Below are positions 8,441 through 16,893 of a stretch of DNA of 64,000 bases, one piece after another. Under the pieces are notes generated by a model, which had not been told where the DNA came from, ran no database searches, and saw only the letters and a program-made list of their open reading frames with translations. The DNA comes from Flavobacterium sediminis (lineage in GTDB: Bacteria > Bacteroidota > Bacteroidia > Flavobacteriales > Flavobacteriaceae): NCBI RefSeq assembly GCF_003148385.1, contig NZ_CP029463.1, forward strand, positions 1,984,001 to 2,048,000. Direction: 5' to 3'. How positions within the stretch are numbered: the stretch's first letter is position 1; each line of letters starts with the position of its first letter. The position numbers were made by a program, and so were the translations under genes.

Positions 8441-9583
8441 ATGAAAAACCAAAATCAAATAATTATTTCCATAGGCAGTAATACAGGAGATAGACGTAAT
8501 TATGCAAAACAGTCAATTCGTCTTATTCATGAAAGAGTTGCAACGGTCGTAAAAGTGTCTAAAGTATATGAAACACCGGCTTGGGGATTTGAAAGCGAAG
8601 CTTTCTTAAATTTAGCGATTTTGGTTCATACCACTAAGAGTCCTGCTAAAGTTTTAAAAGAACTATTGAAAATAGAAAAAGAGTTAGGCAGGGTAAGACA
8701 AGAAGGAGCAGGGTATCAGGCAAGAACGATAGACCTGGATATTATAGCGGCTAATGAAGATATTATAACAACCCATGATCTGACTGTTCCACATCCGCAA
8801 ATGCAGAACCGAAAGTTTGTGTTGCTCCCATTTAGGGATATTGATAGCCAATGGAAACATCCGGTTTTAAAGAAAACAGCGGGAGAGTTGTTACAGGAAA
8901 CTCAGGATGATTCCGACTGTGCGGTTTTTCCGGAACGATTGGGATCACCATTAGCAACTTTGGGAATAGAACAGTATAATTATATTGCTATTGAAGGGAA
9001 TATAGGAGCCGGGAAAACAACATTAGCAACCAAACTGTCAGAAGATTGCAATGCTAAACTGGTTTTAGAACGTTTTGCTGATAATCCTTTTTTACCGAAG
9101 TTTTATAAAGACCAAAATCGCTATGCTTTTCCTCTGGAAATGTCTTTTCTGGCAGATCGTTACCAACAGTTAACGGATGATCTGGCGCAGTTTGATTTAT
9201 TTAAAGATTTTATTGTAGCAGATTATCATATTTTTAAGTCGTTGATTTTTGCTAAAGTAACACTTCAGGAAGACGAATACCGCTTGTATAAAACAATGTT
9301 TGATATTATTCACAAGGAAATGCCTAAGCCTGACCTGTATGTGTATTTGTATCAAAATACCGATCGCCTTTTAGGAAACATTAAAAAACGAGGCAGAAGT
9401 TATGAGCAGGAAATTCCTTCAGAGTATCTGGAAAACATCAATCGAGGCTATTTGGATTACATCAAGATACAAACTGACTTGAACGTTTTGATTTTAGACG
9501 TTACGGACCTCGATTTTGTGAAAAAGCAGGAAGATTATGTTTTTATTTTAGATCAAATCCATAAAAAGACAAAGGAAGGTTAG
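8441..9583 (+). CDS. folK: FolK - deoxynucleoside kinase fusion
   Basis: 380 aa from the ATG at 8441; the upstream in-frame TTG at 8423 is less likely. Residues 1-135 are HPPK (FolK), with SIGSNTGDR, the signature RTIDLDII (95-102) and PHPQMQNRKFVLLP. HPPK pyrophosphorylates 6-hydroxymethyl-dihydropterin in folate synthesis. Residues 178-380 are a deoxynucleoside kinase with a P-loop GNIGAGKT (186-193), the DERF-like stretch LERFADNPFLPKFY, and a lid region KKRGRSYEQEI, which phosphorylates deoxynucleosides in salvage. Both domains look complete, so both activities are expected. The 3' end overlaps the convergent TrmH-family gene by 4 bases. Confidence 0.9.
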   Translation: MKNQNQIIISIGSNTGDRRNYAKQSIRLIHERVATVVKVSKVYETPAWGFESEAFLNLAILVHTTKSPAKVLKELLKIEKELGRVRQEGAGYQARTIDLDIIAANEDIITTHDLTVPHPQMQNRKFVLLPFRDIDSQWKHPVLKKTAGELLQETQDDSDCAVFPERLGSPLATLGIEQYNYIAIEGNIGAGKTTLATKLSEDCNAKLVLERFADNPFLPKFYKDQNRYAFPLEMSFLADRYQQLTDDLAQFDLFKDFIVADYHIFKSLIFAKVTLQEDEYRLYKTMFDIIHKEMPKPDLYVYLYQNTDRLLGNIKKRGRSYEQEIPSEYLENINRGYLDYIKIQTDLNVLILDVTDLDFVKKQEDYVFILDQIHKKTKEG

Positions 9584-10122
9584 TTCTCAGCCTTAAATCC
9601 AAGTTTTTGAAACAGATCCCAGATAACGATTCCTGCACTAACAGAGATATTCAGAGAATGTTTACTTCCTAATTGCGGGATTTCAATGACACCATCACTT
9701 AGATCAATTGCTTTTTGGGAAACACCTTTTACTTCATTTCCGAAAACTAAAGCATATTTTTCATTGACCTGAACCTGAAAATCATTCAGCATAATTGAAT
9801 TTTCAGTCTGTTCTACAGAAAAGATATTGATCTTTTCTTCTTTTAGTTTTTGAATAACTTCCAAAACATCTTTGGTATATTCCCAAGTTACCGTTTCCGT
9901 AGCACCTAAAGCCGTTTTGTGTATCTCTTTGTTAGGAGGTGTAGCCGTAATGCCGCATAAATATATTTTTTCCAGTAAAAAAGCATCACTTGTTCTAAAA
10001 ACAGAACCGATATTATGTAAACTCCTGATATCATCTAAAATTACAATAATAGGTGTCTTTTCAGCAGTTTTAAATTCTTCTTTGCTAATACGGTTTAACT
10101 CTTCGTTGGCTAATTTTCTCAT
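9580..10122 (-). CDS. TrmH-family (SPOUT) RNA 2'-O-methyltransferase
   Basis: 180 aa from the Met at 10122 (MRKLANEEL); an upstream in-frame extension is possible but overlaps the promoter. The SpoU/TrmH motifs are present in order: ILDDIRSLHNIGSVFRTSDA (motif 1, N and R conserved), LVFGNEVKGVSQKAI (motif 2) and IPQLGSKHSLNISVSAGIVIWD (motif 3), forming the SAM-binding knot. There is no N-terminal substrate-recognition domain, so it is a minimal form. The target RNA is unknown. The gene is divergent from mutS, and its 3' end overlaps the folK fusion. Confidence 0.88.
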   Translation of the reverse strand: MRKLANEELNRISKEEFKTAEKTPIIVILDDIRSLHNIGSVFRTSDAFLLEKIYLCGITATPPNKEIHKTALGATETVTWEYTKDVLEVIQKLKEEKINIFSVEQTENSIMLNDFQVQVNEKYALVFGNEVKGVSQKAIDLSDGVIEIPQLGSKHSLNISVSAGIVIWDLFQKLGFKAEN

Positions 10123-10150
10123 TTGATACAGTGGATAAGTCACAAAGTTG

Positions 10151-10158
10151 CAAAGATA
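10151..10158 (-). promoter_or_regulatory. Putative -7 box for the TrmH-family gene
   Basis: Exact TATCTTTG on the minus strand, 28 bases before the chosen ATG. This position supports the shorter start. Confidence 0.45.
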
Positions 10159-10208
10159 CAAAGTTTGATAGTTTTATAAACGGAGTTAATTGTAATTGAA
10201 TTTTGATC

Positions 10209-10238
10209 TTGCAATTGTGCATGAATTTCTTACCTTCG
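10209..10238 (+). promoter_or_regulatory. mutS promoter
   Basis: TTG at 10209-10211, a spacer of 19, then TACCTTCG (one mismatch to TAnnTTTG). It lies just before the GTG start at 10260 and makes the in-frame ATG at 10221 unlikely, because that codon would sit upstream of the -7 box. Confidence 0.5.
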
Positions 10239-10259
10239 CAAGGACTAAAATTAAAGATT

Positions 10260-12883
10260 GTGGCAAAAAAGGAAGCGTCTAAAACGAAAGAAAAAGCAAA
10301 AAAAGAAACCCCGTTAATGCAGCAGTATAACACTATCAAGGCAAAATATCCTGATGCTTGTTTGTTGTTTAGAGTAGGAGATTTTTATGAGACTTTCGGT
10401 GAAGATGCGGTGCGTACAGCAAATATACTTGGAATTGTATTGACCAATCGAAATAACGGAGGAGAAAATTCAGCACTCGCAGGATTTCCGCACCATTCTC
10501 TGAACACGTATTTACCTAAGTTAGTTAAAGCAGGACTTCGCGTAGCGATCTGTGATCAGCTGGAAGATCCTAAAATGACCAAAACCATTGTAAAACGCGG
10601 AGTAACGGAACTGGTAACGCCGGGAGTGGCAATGAACGATGAGGTGCTGCACGCAAAATCCAATAATTTCTTAGCATCTGTTCATTTTGGGAAGAAACTT
10701 TTAGGAGTCACTTTTTTAGATGTGTCAACCGGAGAATTTTTAACAGCTCAGGGCAATGAAGAATATGTAGATAAATTGCTGCAAAACTTTAATCCGAGTG
10801 AGATTTTAGTGTCCAAACAATTCAAAAATAGATTTAAAGAAACCTTCGGGGAAGATTTTCATACTTTTTATTTGGAAGATTGGATATACAAAGAAGATTA
10901 TGCTTTAGAAAACCTGACCAAGCATTTTCAGACCAATTCGTTAAAAGGTTTCGGGATCGAAGAATTACCGGAGGGAATCATTGCCTCAGGAGCAGTGTTG
11001 TATTACCTTTCGGAAACGCAACATAATAAGATACAACATATTACTAATATTCAGCGTATCGCTGAAGATGCATATGTGTGGATGGATCGTTTTACCATTC
11101 GCAATCTGGAATTGTATCATTCAGCGAATGTAAATGCTGTAACGCTTTTGGATGTTATCGATAAGACTTTGTCCCCATGGGAGGAAGGCTGTTAAAACGA
11201 TGGCTGGCTTTGCCGTTGAAAGATGTTTCCCGAATTAAAAGCCGACATGAAGTGGTTGCTTATTTAAAAGAACATTCAGAAATTCTGACGCAAATTCAGT
11301 ATCAGATCCGGCAAATTTCCGATCTGGAGCGTTTGATCTCTAAAGTAGCAGCCGGAAAAGTGTCGCCGAGAGAAGTTATTTACCTTAAGGACTCACTGGA
11401 TGCTATTATTCCCATTAAAACATTGGCTTTACAAAGCGAGAATGAAGCATTAAAAGCGATCGGTGATAGTCTGCATGCCTGTGAACTGTTACGGGAAAAG
11501 ATAGGAACTACAGTTCATCCGGAAGCACCGGTTAATATTAATAAAGGAAATGCCATCGCAGTAGGAGTGAATCCGGAACTGGACGAATTGCGTAATATTT
11601 CTGCAAACGGGAAATCGTATTTAGAAGAACTGGAACAACGAGAAAGTGAGCGAACCGGTATCCCGTCTTTGAAGGTGGCTTTTAATAATGTTTTTGGATA
11701 TTATATTGAAGTTCGGAATGCTCATAAAGATAAAGTTCCTTCGGAATGGATCCGTAAACAGACATTAGTCAATGCAGAGCGTTATATTACGGAAGAACTA
11801 AAAGAATATGAAGCTAAGATTTTAGGCGCGGAAGAGAAGATTCAAACACTGGAAAGCCAGATATTTGAACAGTTGATCAACTGGATGGCCACGTATATAA
11901 AACCGGTTCAACATAATGCGAATCTGGTAGCCCAACTTGATTGTTTGCAGTCATTCACACAGTTGGCCATTGAAAATAAGTATATCCAACCGGAACTGGA
12001 CGATTCGTTTGATCTGGATATTAAAGAAGGAAGGCATCCGGTTATTGAAAAACAATTACCGATAGGCGTACCTTATATTTCTAACGATGTTTTCTTAAAT
12101 AGAGAAACGCAACAGCTTATCATGATCACCGGGCCTAATATGTCGGGTAAATCCGCTATTCTGAGACAAACGGCTTTGATTGTATTGTTAGCACAAATGG
12201 GAAGTTTTGTACCGGCCGAAAGCGTGCGAATGGGAGTTGTTGATAAGATCTTTACTCGGGTAGGAGCGAGTGATAATATTTCGATGGGAGAATCTACGTT
12301 TATGGTCGAAATGAATGAAACGGCTTCTATCTTGAACAATGTTTCTGAAAGAAGTTTGGTGTTGTTGGATGAGATCGGACGTGGAACTTCTACATATGAC
12401 GGAATTTCGATTGCCTGGGCAATTTCAGAGTATTTGCACGAACACCCTCATAAACCCAAAACATTGTTTGCGACCCATTACCACGAATTGAACGAAATGG
12501 AAGGACTCTTTGAACGTGTTCAAAACTTCAATGTTTCGGTAAAAGAGTTGAAAGATACCGTATTGTTTATTCGTAAGTTGGTTAAAGGCGGAAGTGCACA
12601 TAGTTTCGGTATTCATGTAGCCAAAATGGCCGGAATGCCGCAAACGGTAATCCAAAAAGCGCAAAAGATGTTGAAAAAGTTAGAGAAAGAACATTCCGGA
12701 GCCGAATTGAGCGGACTGAAAGATGCCGCAGAAGAAGAAATGCAATTGAGCTTTTTTAATTTAGACGATCCGCTTTTAGAAGAAATCCGGGAAGAGATTG
12801 TCAATATTGACATTAATACATTAACGCCTGTTGAGGCCTTGATGAAGCTGAATGAGATAAAGCGAATGTTGGCTAAAAAATAA
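10260..12883 (+). pseudogene. mutS: DNA mismatch repair protein MutS, frameshifted
   Basis: MutS split by a -1 frameshift at the CCCC run 11173-11176. The first part (from GTG 10260) has the N-terminal mismatch-binding domain, with the Phe-x-Glu motif in [15 protein letters not shown], and ends at residue about 312 after DVIDKTLSP. Reading resumes at 11177 with [16 protein letters not shown], which directly continues the same conserved helix. The second part carries the core, the clamp and the ATPase, with Walker [14 protein letters not shown] and Walker [15 protein letters not shown]. Adding one C restores a protein of about 874 aa, normal for MutS. The gene is otherwise intact, so this is either a consensus error or a recent real loss; it is recorded as broken because the given sequence does not encode one protein. 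Confidence 0.9.
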
Positions 12884-12948
12884 TTTAAAAATAAGCTATT
12901 CGTTATCAAAACATTAGAAAAAAGTTTATTTTTTTCTTTTAAAAGTAC

Positions 12949-12978
12949 TTGTAGAAATAAAAATATGTTCTATATTTG
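12949..12978 (+). promoter_or_regulatory. tRNA-Gly/tRNA-Leu promoter
   Basis: TTG at 12949-12951, a 19-base spacer and an exact TATATTTG at 12971-12978. This is the best consensus promoter in the window and drives the two-tRNA transcript. Confidence 0.75.
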
Positions 12979-13020
12979 CACTCGCAATACGGAACAAGTA
13001 TGGCGAAGTTCTTTAAAAAC

Positions 13021-13093
13021 GCGAAAATAGCTCAGTTGGTAGAGCGCAACCTTGCCAAGGTTGAGGTCGCGGGTTCGAACCCCGTTTTTCGCT
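13021..13093 (+). tRNA. tRNA-Gly (anticodon GCC)
   Basis: A 73-nt cloverleaf. The 7-bp acceptor (13021-13027 with 13086-13092) pairs fully. The D arm has GCTCAGTTGGTAGAGC, the anticodon loop is TTGCCAA with GCC, and the T arm has GGTTCGAACCC. CCA is not encoded. Confidence 0.97.
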
Positions 13094-13116
13094 CAACTAC
13101 CAAGATAAAGATATTA

Positions 13117-13202
13117 GCTCGAGTGGTGGAATTGGTAGACACGCTGGACTTAAAATCCAGTGGACAGTAATGTCCGTGCGGGTTCAAGTCCCGCCTTGAG
13201 TA
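13117..13202 (+). tRNA. tRNA-Leu (anticodon TAA)
   Basis: An 86-nt class II tRNA with a long variable arm. The anticodon loop CTTAAAA gives TAA, and the T arm has GGTTCAAGTCCC. The acceptor has two G-U pairs (1-72 and 5-68). CCA is not encoded. It follows the tRNA-Gly by 23 bases and shares its promoter. Confidence 0.96.
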
Positions 13203-13203
13203 C

Positions 13204-13247
13204 AAAAGCCTTGATTAATCTAAGATTGTCAAGGCTTTTTTGTTTTT
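13204..13247 (+). terminator. Terminator after the tRNA-Gly/tRNA-Leu unit
   Basis: An 11-bp stem (13204-13214 with 13229-13239) followed by a T-rich tract, 2 bases after tRNA-Leu. Confidence 0.85.
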
Positions 13248-13337
13248 TACTATTACATAATTTTTATCATTCTTGTTTAAAATTTTCTTATTTAAGTGTA
13301 AATTCACATATTAAATTTAAGGTATGGGGAATTTATT

Positions 13338-13496
13338 TTGAACAGAATTAAAAAAGTTGCTCCTTATGCTGTATTTTTTTGGGGAGCCAGTGTGTATTTT
13401 TACTTTACTAAAGATTATGATTTAGCTTTTTATTTTCTCGTAGCCGCCGGTATTGTTCTTGCTGTTTCATATATAATAATTAAGCTGAAAGCTTAA
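13338..13496 (+). CDS. Small membrane protein, 52 aa (TTG start)
   Basis: A short ORF that needs a TTG start at 13338, since no ATG is in frame. It encodes NRIKKVAPYAVFFWGASVYF and then YFTKDYDLAFYFLVAAG, ending in LKA. Two hydrophobic segments (about 8-22 and 30-47) are joined by a short charged turn, which suggests a two-helix membrane hairpin. It sits between the tRNA terminator and another small membrane protein. I do not recognise a family. The composition looks coding (charged turn, Trp/Tyr at membrane borders), but the start codon is uncertain. Confidence 0.45.
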   Translation: MNRIKKVAPYAVFFWGASVYFYFTKDYDLAFYFLVAAGIVLAVSYIIIKLKA

Positions 13497-13570
13497 GAGT
13501 AAGAAAAGTATTTAGTAAGGAATAGTATATTTAATCCGTGTGTTTTTTGTTGTAACTAAAAAATAAAATT

Positions 13571-13801
13571 ATGGAATTGATTATTTATTTAGGTATAATT
13601 AATCCGTCAGATATTGTGGTGGGTTCGATCGTTTATTTACTGATCACTATTACAGCTTTAGTATTAGTGCTAAAAAATGAAAAATCAATGGTTATTTTCT
13701 TATGGATACTGTTGCTCCTGTTCTTACCTTTTTTAGGAAGTGTTTTCTATATTCTGAAATACTTTATCAATAAAAAGGTGTTGCAAAATAAACCTTCTTA
13801 A
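13571..13801 (+). CDS. Small membrane protein, PLDc_N-like
   Basis: 76 aa with two membrane helices, at residues about 14-34 and 40-62. The second helix carries LWILLLLFLPFLGSVFYIL, which closely resembles the phospholipase-D N-terminal (PLDc_N) domain found in many small Bacteroidota membrane proteins. A basic tail (NKKVLQNK) should lie in the cytoplasm. There is no enzymatic domain, so the name describes only the fold. It is a single gene followed by a hairpin terminator. The role is unknown. Confidence 0.65.
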   Translation: MELIIYLGIINPSDIVVGSIVYLLITITALVLVLKNEKSMVIFLWILLLLFLPFLGSVFYILKYFINKKVLQNKPS

Positions 13802-13813
13802 AAAGATGTCAGA

Positions 13814-13840
13814 TCCAAATTTAATATTTGGCTTTTTTGT
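13814..13840 (+). terminator. Terminator after the PLDc_N-like gene
   Basis: A 6-bp stem (13816-13821 with 13827-13832) and a T tract. Weaker than the others in the window. Confidence 0.6.
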
Positions 13841-13914
13841 TTTATACTTTTTTGAGTACTTTTAAAGCAGAACTCAATTTTTAAACATAACGTTTTAGCA
13901 ATTACAAAACTTTT

Positions 13915-14280
13915 ATGGCAACTTTTATAATCACAAAAAGACCAAGTGGTTTCTACAAGTACGAATTAACATCCAGAAAAGGGAAAACAATTTTCACCAG
14001 TAATCCGTTTGAATTGCGTTTTGAGTGTGAAGAAGAAATAGAACACATTAAACAACATATTGATCGGATCTTTTTTATGAACTTTCGTTCCGGTAGTGGT
14101 AAATATTTTTTTAAATTGATTCTGGATGAGAAAGAAATTGCTATCAGTAGGAAGTATACTACTCAGCTTTTAATGGAAAAAGGAGTCAATGAAATAAAAA
14201 AGTATATGGAGACAGCAGAGATCTTAGATTTTTCTGCTTCGATAGATATATTCGGAGCTATAGAAGAAGAAAAGAAATGA
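13915..14280 (+). CDS. DUF1508 (YegP-like) domain protein
   Basis: 121 aa. The N-terminal half reads FIITKRPSGFYKYELTSRKG followed by KTIFTSN, the pattern of DUF1508 units, in which an aromatic residue, a strand and a turn precede a fragment like 'ILTS'. A second half-unit, SGKYFFKLILDEKEIAISRKYT, suggests the usual tandem pair in which the second repeat has diverged. There is no signal peptide, so it should be cytoplasmic. The family is widespread and its function unknown. A very strong terminator follows the stop, shared with the convergent lipoprotein gene. Confidence 0.65.
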   Translation: MATFIITKRPSGFYKYELTSRKGKTIFTSNPFELRFECEEEIEHIKQHIDRIFFMNFRSGSGKYFFKLILDEKEIAISRKYTTQLLMEKGVNEIKKYMETAEILDFSASIDIFGAIEEEKK

Positions 14281-14284
14281 AAAT

Positions 14285-14317
14285 AAAAAAGCCCTGCAAT
14301 TTTGCAGGGCTTTTTTT
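14285..14317. terminator. Bidirectional terminator
   Basis: A perfect long stem with A and T runs, between the convergent DUF1508 gene and the Ala-rich lipoprotein gene. Confidence 0.92.
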
Positions 14318-14334
14318 GTACTGTTTGCTTAATA

Positions 14335-14559
14335 TTAGTGAGCAGCTTCTTCAACAGCAGCAGCAGTGCTATCAACAGCAGCTTCAACAGCAGCAGCTGT
14401 AGTGTCAGCAGCAGCTTCAACAGCTTCTGTAGCCTCAGTAGCAGTAGCTTCAACAGCTTCTGTAGCCTCAGTAGCAGCAGCTTCAGTATTTTCAGCAGCT
14501 TCTTTACAAGATACGAACATCATAGCAACTAATGCTAAGCTTAAAACAACTTTTTTCAT
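14335..14559 (-). CDS. Ala-rich 11-residue-repeat lipoprotein, 74 aa
   Basis: Signal peptide (MKKVVLSLALVAMMFVS), lipidated Cys18, then exactly five 11-residue units and a final His: KEAAENTEAAA, TEATEAVEATA, TEATEAVEAAA, DTTAAAVEAAV, DSTAAAVEEAA. The second and third units correspond to a 33-bp tandem DNA repeat (14449-14481 and 14416-14448, one mismatch). Undecad repeats rich in Ala, Thr and Glu form amphipathic or right-handed coiled helices, as in group-3 LEA proteins. A promoter with TATCTTTG lies upstream. It should be anchored in the envelope. The function is unknown; a second lipoprotein with the same plan lies at 20544-20783. Confidence 0.8.
   Translation of the reverse strand: MKKVVLSLALVAMMFVSCKEAAENTEAAATEATEAVEATATEATEAVEAAADTTAAAVEAAVDSTAAAVEEAAH
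14416..14481. repeat. 33-bp tandem repeat, two copies
   Basis: Copies 14416-14448 and 14449-14481 differ at one base. They encode one 11-residue unit each inside the Ala-rich lipoprotein. Confidence 0.85.
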
Positions 14560-14596
14560 CTTACTAAATTATAAAAGGTTAATTATTAATTCATAG

Positions 14597-14624
14597 CAAA
14601 GATATAAATTTTTTGACTTGTCAA
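14597..14624 (-). promoter_or_regulatory. Promoter of the Ala-rich lipoprotein gene
   Basis: Minus strand: TTG (14622-14624), a 17-base spacer, and an exact TATCTTTG (14597-14604). Confidence 0.6.
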
Positions 14625-14715
14625 AATATTTTTAGATTTTTTTTTGTGAAAAAATATTTTTTTTTCGAACCCCTTGATTTATAAGGGGTATTATTAAAAA
14701 ATACCTATATATTTC

Positions 14716-16860
14716 TTATTTTTTTGTCGATTTTTTAGGGTGTACCATTTGCATTTCGTCTATTAAATTCTCAGCTCCTGCATATTTGTCGATGATAAAT
14801 AGTACATAACGAATGTCAACCATGATGTTTCGGCATATTTCAGGGTCATAGTGGATATCACTCATAGTGCCTTCCCAAACACGGTCAAAGTTCAAACCTA
14901 TCAAATTTCCGTTGGCATCAAGAGCAGGGCTTCCTGAATTCCCTCCGGTTGTGTGGTTGGTAGCAATAAAACAAACCGGTATTTTACCGTTTTCTGCATA
15001 CGGACCGTAGTTTTTAGTTTTATAGAGTTCGATCAGTTTAGCAGGAACATCAAATTCATAATCACCCGGAATGTATTTCTCCATAACGCCTTCTAAATGA
15101 GTGGAAGTTTCATAGTATACGGCATCACTGGGGTGATATCCTTTTACTTGTCCGTAGGTAATACGCAATGTGCTGTTTGCATCAGGGAAAAAGCGTCCAT
15201 CGGGAAAAAGCTCCAGTTGAGCTTTCATATAGTCTCTTTGTAATCCTCCGATTTCTAAATCAATTGCATCATATTTAGGTGAAATGTTTTCATAGAAATT
15301 ATCGGCTAATTTTTTAACCAATTGATACCCTTTGTCTTTGTGTAATGCCTTGATGACTTTTGATGCTTCTCCGCTTAAAAGAGATTGCAGGTTTTTGTAA
15401 GAAGTCAATTTAGATTTACTATAGATTTCATCGGTAGTTTTACCATAATCCATAGTTTTAAATTCGGTCGGGATCAATGGCGATTTCTGACCGTACAGAG
15501 CAATTAACTTCTCAAAGACTTGTTTGTCTACATTTACATTGAAATCTTTGTAGAAATTTTCAAGAGATTTAACGGTATTTTCTTTTCTGTCGTTGAAAGC
15601 TTGTTCTCCCTTGGTTTTGTAAATTTGTTCCAATTGATACAAGCGGAAGCCAACATTCAATAGTTCGGTATTGCGGTAAACGACTTCTATAAAATAATCT
15701 CTGGCCAGTGCATAATCGTTGATTGCTTTATAGTTTTTCTCAAAATCGCTTAAAAGATTACCATAAGTGTCTTGTTTTCCTTGGGCAACAACTCTTTTTT
15801 GAAACTCGGTTTCAAAGTCTTTCTTCAATTGAACGGCATCTGATTTCTTTAGCCCTTGACTTTCTCCGATCCATTTTTTCCAATAATTTGCAATTCGGGC
15901 ATATTTTGAAGCGTATTGAATTTTTATTGCTTTGTCTTTACGCATAAAACCATCCTGAACTTTTAAAGCAGCGTCGCGGATCTCTATTTTAGCCGGATTT
16001 AATGTATTTATGATTTGTTCTACGGCAAATGAAGGTAAATATTCCTGAGTTCTACCCGGAAAACCGAAAACCATAGTGAAGTCTCCTTCACTGATCCCGT
16101 CCAATGAAATGGGCAGGAAATGTTTCGGAGTATACGGAACATTGTCTTTTGAATATTCGGCTGGTTTATTGTTTTTGTCGGCATAAATTCTGAAGATGGA
16201 AAAATCCCCTGTGTGGCGGGGCCAAACCCAATTATCGGTATCAGAACCGAATTTACCGATCGAACTTGGCGGTGCTCCCACTAAACGGATGTCTTTGAAT
16301 GTTTCGGTAACGAATAATAAATATTGGTTTCCTTCATAAAAGGTTTTGATCTTGTTTTCCTGCCAGGATTCTTTCGGAAAGCTCTTCTGGATACGGTTAC
16401 TGTTTTCCTGAATCTTTTTTTGCTTCTCAGCTTCTGAAGTTAACTGACTAACGCCTTCCAGAACGGTATTGGTTACGTCATGTATGCTTACAATCAGGGT
16501 AGCTACCATTTTAGGGTTCGGCAACTCCTCATTTTGAGATTTTGCCCAAAAACCATCTTGTAAATAATCATGTTCTATGCTTGAATGGTTTTGGATCGCA
16601 TCATAACCGCAATGGTGATTGGTTAGTAATAAACCTTTAGGAGAAATGATTTCAGCGGTACAACCACCGTCAAAATGCACAATTGCATCTTTCAAGCTAG
16701 ATGTATTAGTGTCATAAATATCTTCTGCTGTCATTTTCATTCCCAACTGTTGCATTTCACTTTCGTTCATGCCTTCTAGCATGCTGGGAACCCACATACC
16801 TCCCTGCTGGGCTAAAATAGGGAAGCTAAGAAAAAGAATAAATAATTTTAAAAGTTTCAT
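14716..16860 (-). CDS. S46 family dipeptidyl-peptidase, DPP11-like
   Basis: 714 aa from the ATG at 16860; an upstream in-frame ATG would precede the signal peptide. Signal peptide about 1-18 (cut after LAQ). The chymotrypsin-like triad elements are visible: His83 in TNHHCGYDA, Asp in the region SDTDNWVWPRHTGDFS, and Ser in GGNSGSPALD near the C-terminus. S46 enzymes release dipeptides from peptides in the periplasm. Eighteen residues after the catalytic Ser is Arg (GLNFDRVWEG). From what I recall, the equivalent position is Arg in DPP11 (prefers Asp/Glu at P1) and Gly in DPP7, so acidic specificity is inferred. It follows waaA by 33 bases on the same strand. Confidence 0.88.
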   Translation of the reverse strand: MKLLKLFILFLSFPILAQQGGMWVPSMLEGMNESEMQQLGMKMTAEDIYDTNTSSLKDAIVHFDGGCTAEIISPKGLLLTNHHCGYDAIQNHSSIEHDYLQDGFWAKSQNEELPNPKMVATLIVSIHDVTNTVLEGVSQLTSEAEKQKKIQENSNRIQKSFPKESWQENKIKTFYEGNQYLLFVTETFKDIRLVGAPPSSIGKFGSDTDNWVWPRHTGDFSIFRIYADKNNKPAEYSKDNVPYTPKHFLPISLDGISEGDFTMVFGFPGRTQEYLPSFAVEQIINTLNPAKIEIRDAALKVQDGFMRKDKAIKIQYASKYARIANYWKKWIGESQGLKKSDAVQLKKDFETEFQKRVVAQGKQDTYGNLLSDFEKNYKAINDYALARDYFIEVVYRNTELLNVGFRLYQLEQIYKTKGEQAFNDRKENTVKSLENFYKDFNVNVDKQVFEKLIALYGQKSPLIPTEFKTMDYGKTTDEIYSKSKLTSYKNLQSLLSGEASKVIKALHKDKGYQLVKKLADNFYENISPKYDAIDLEIGGLQRDYMKAQLELFPDGRFFPDANSTLRITYGQVKGYHPSDAVYYETSTHLEGVMEKYIPGDYEFDVPAKLIELYKTKNYGPYAENGKIPVCFIATNHTTGGNSGSPALDANGNLIGLNFDRVWEGTMSDIHYDPEICRNIMVDIRYVLFIIDKYAGAENLIDEMQMVHPKKSTKK

Positions 16861-16893
16861 TTTGTATTGGTTTTTGGTTTGCAATTTACGTTT

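Noticed and set aside
10221..10262. ATG at 10221 as the mutS start
   Set aside because: It would lie upstream of the likely -7 box at 10231-10238; the GTG at 10260 gives the usual MutS N-terminus.
12976..13351. ORFs across the tRNA-Gly and tRNA-Leu genes
   Set aside because: They lie over tRNA sequence and a terminator; the tRNA cloverleafs explain the conservation.
14302..14596. Ser- and Ala-rich plus-strand ORFs opposite the Ala-rich lipoprotein gene
   Set aside because: They arise from the repetitive codons of the real gene on the other strand; no signal or start context supports them.
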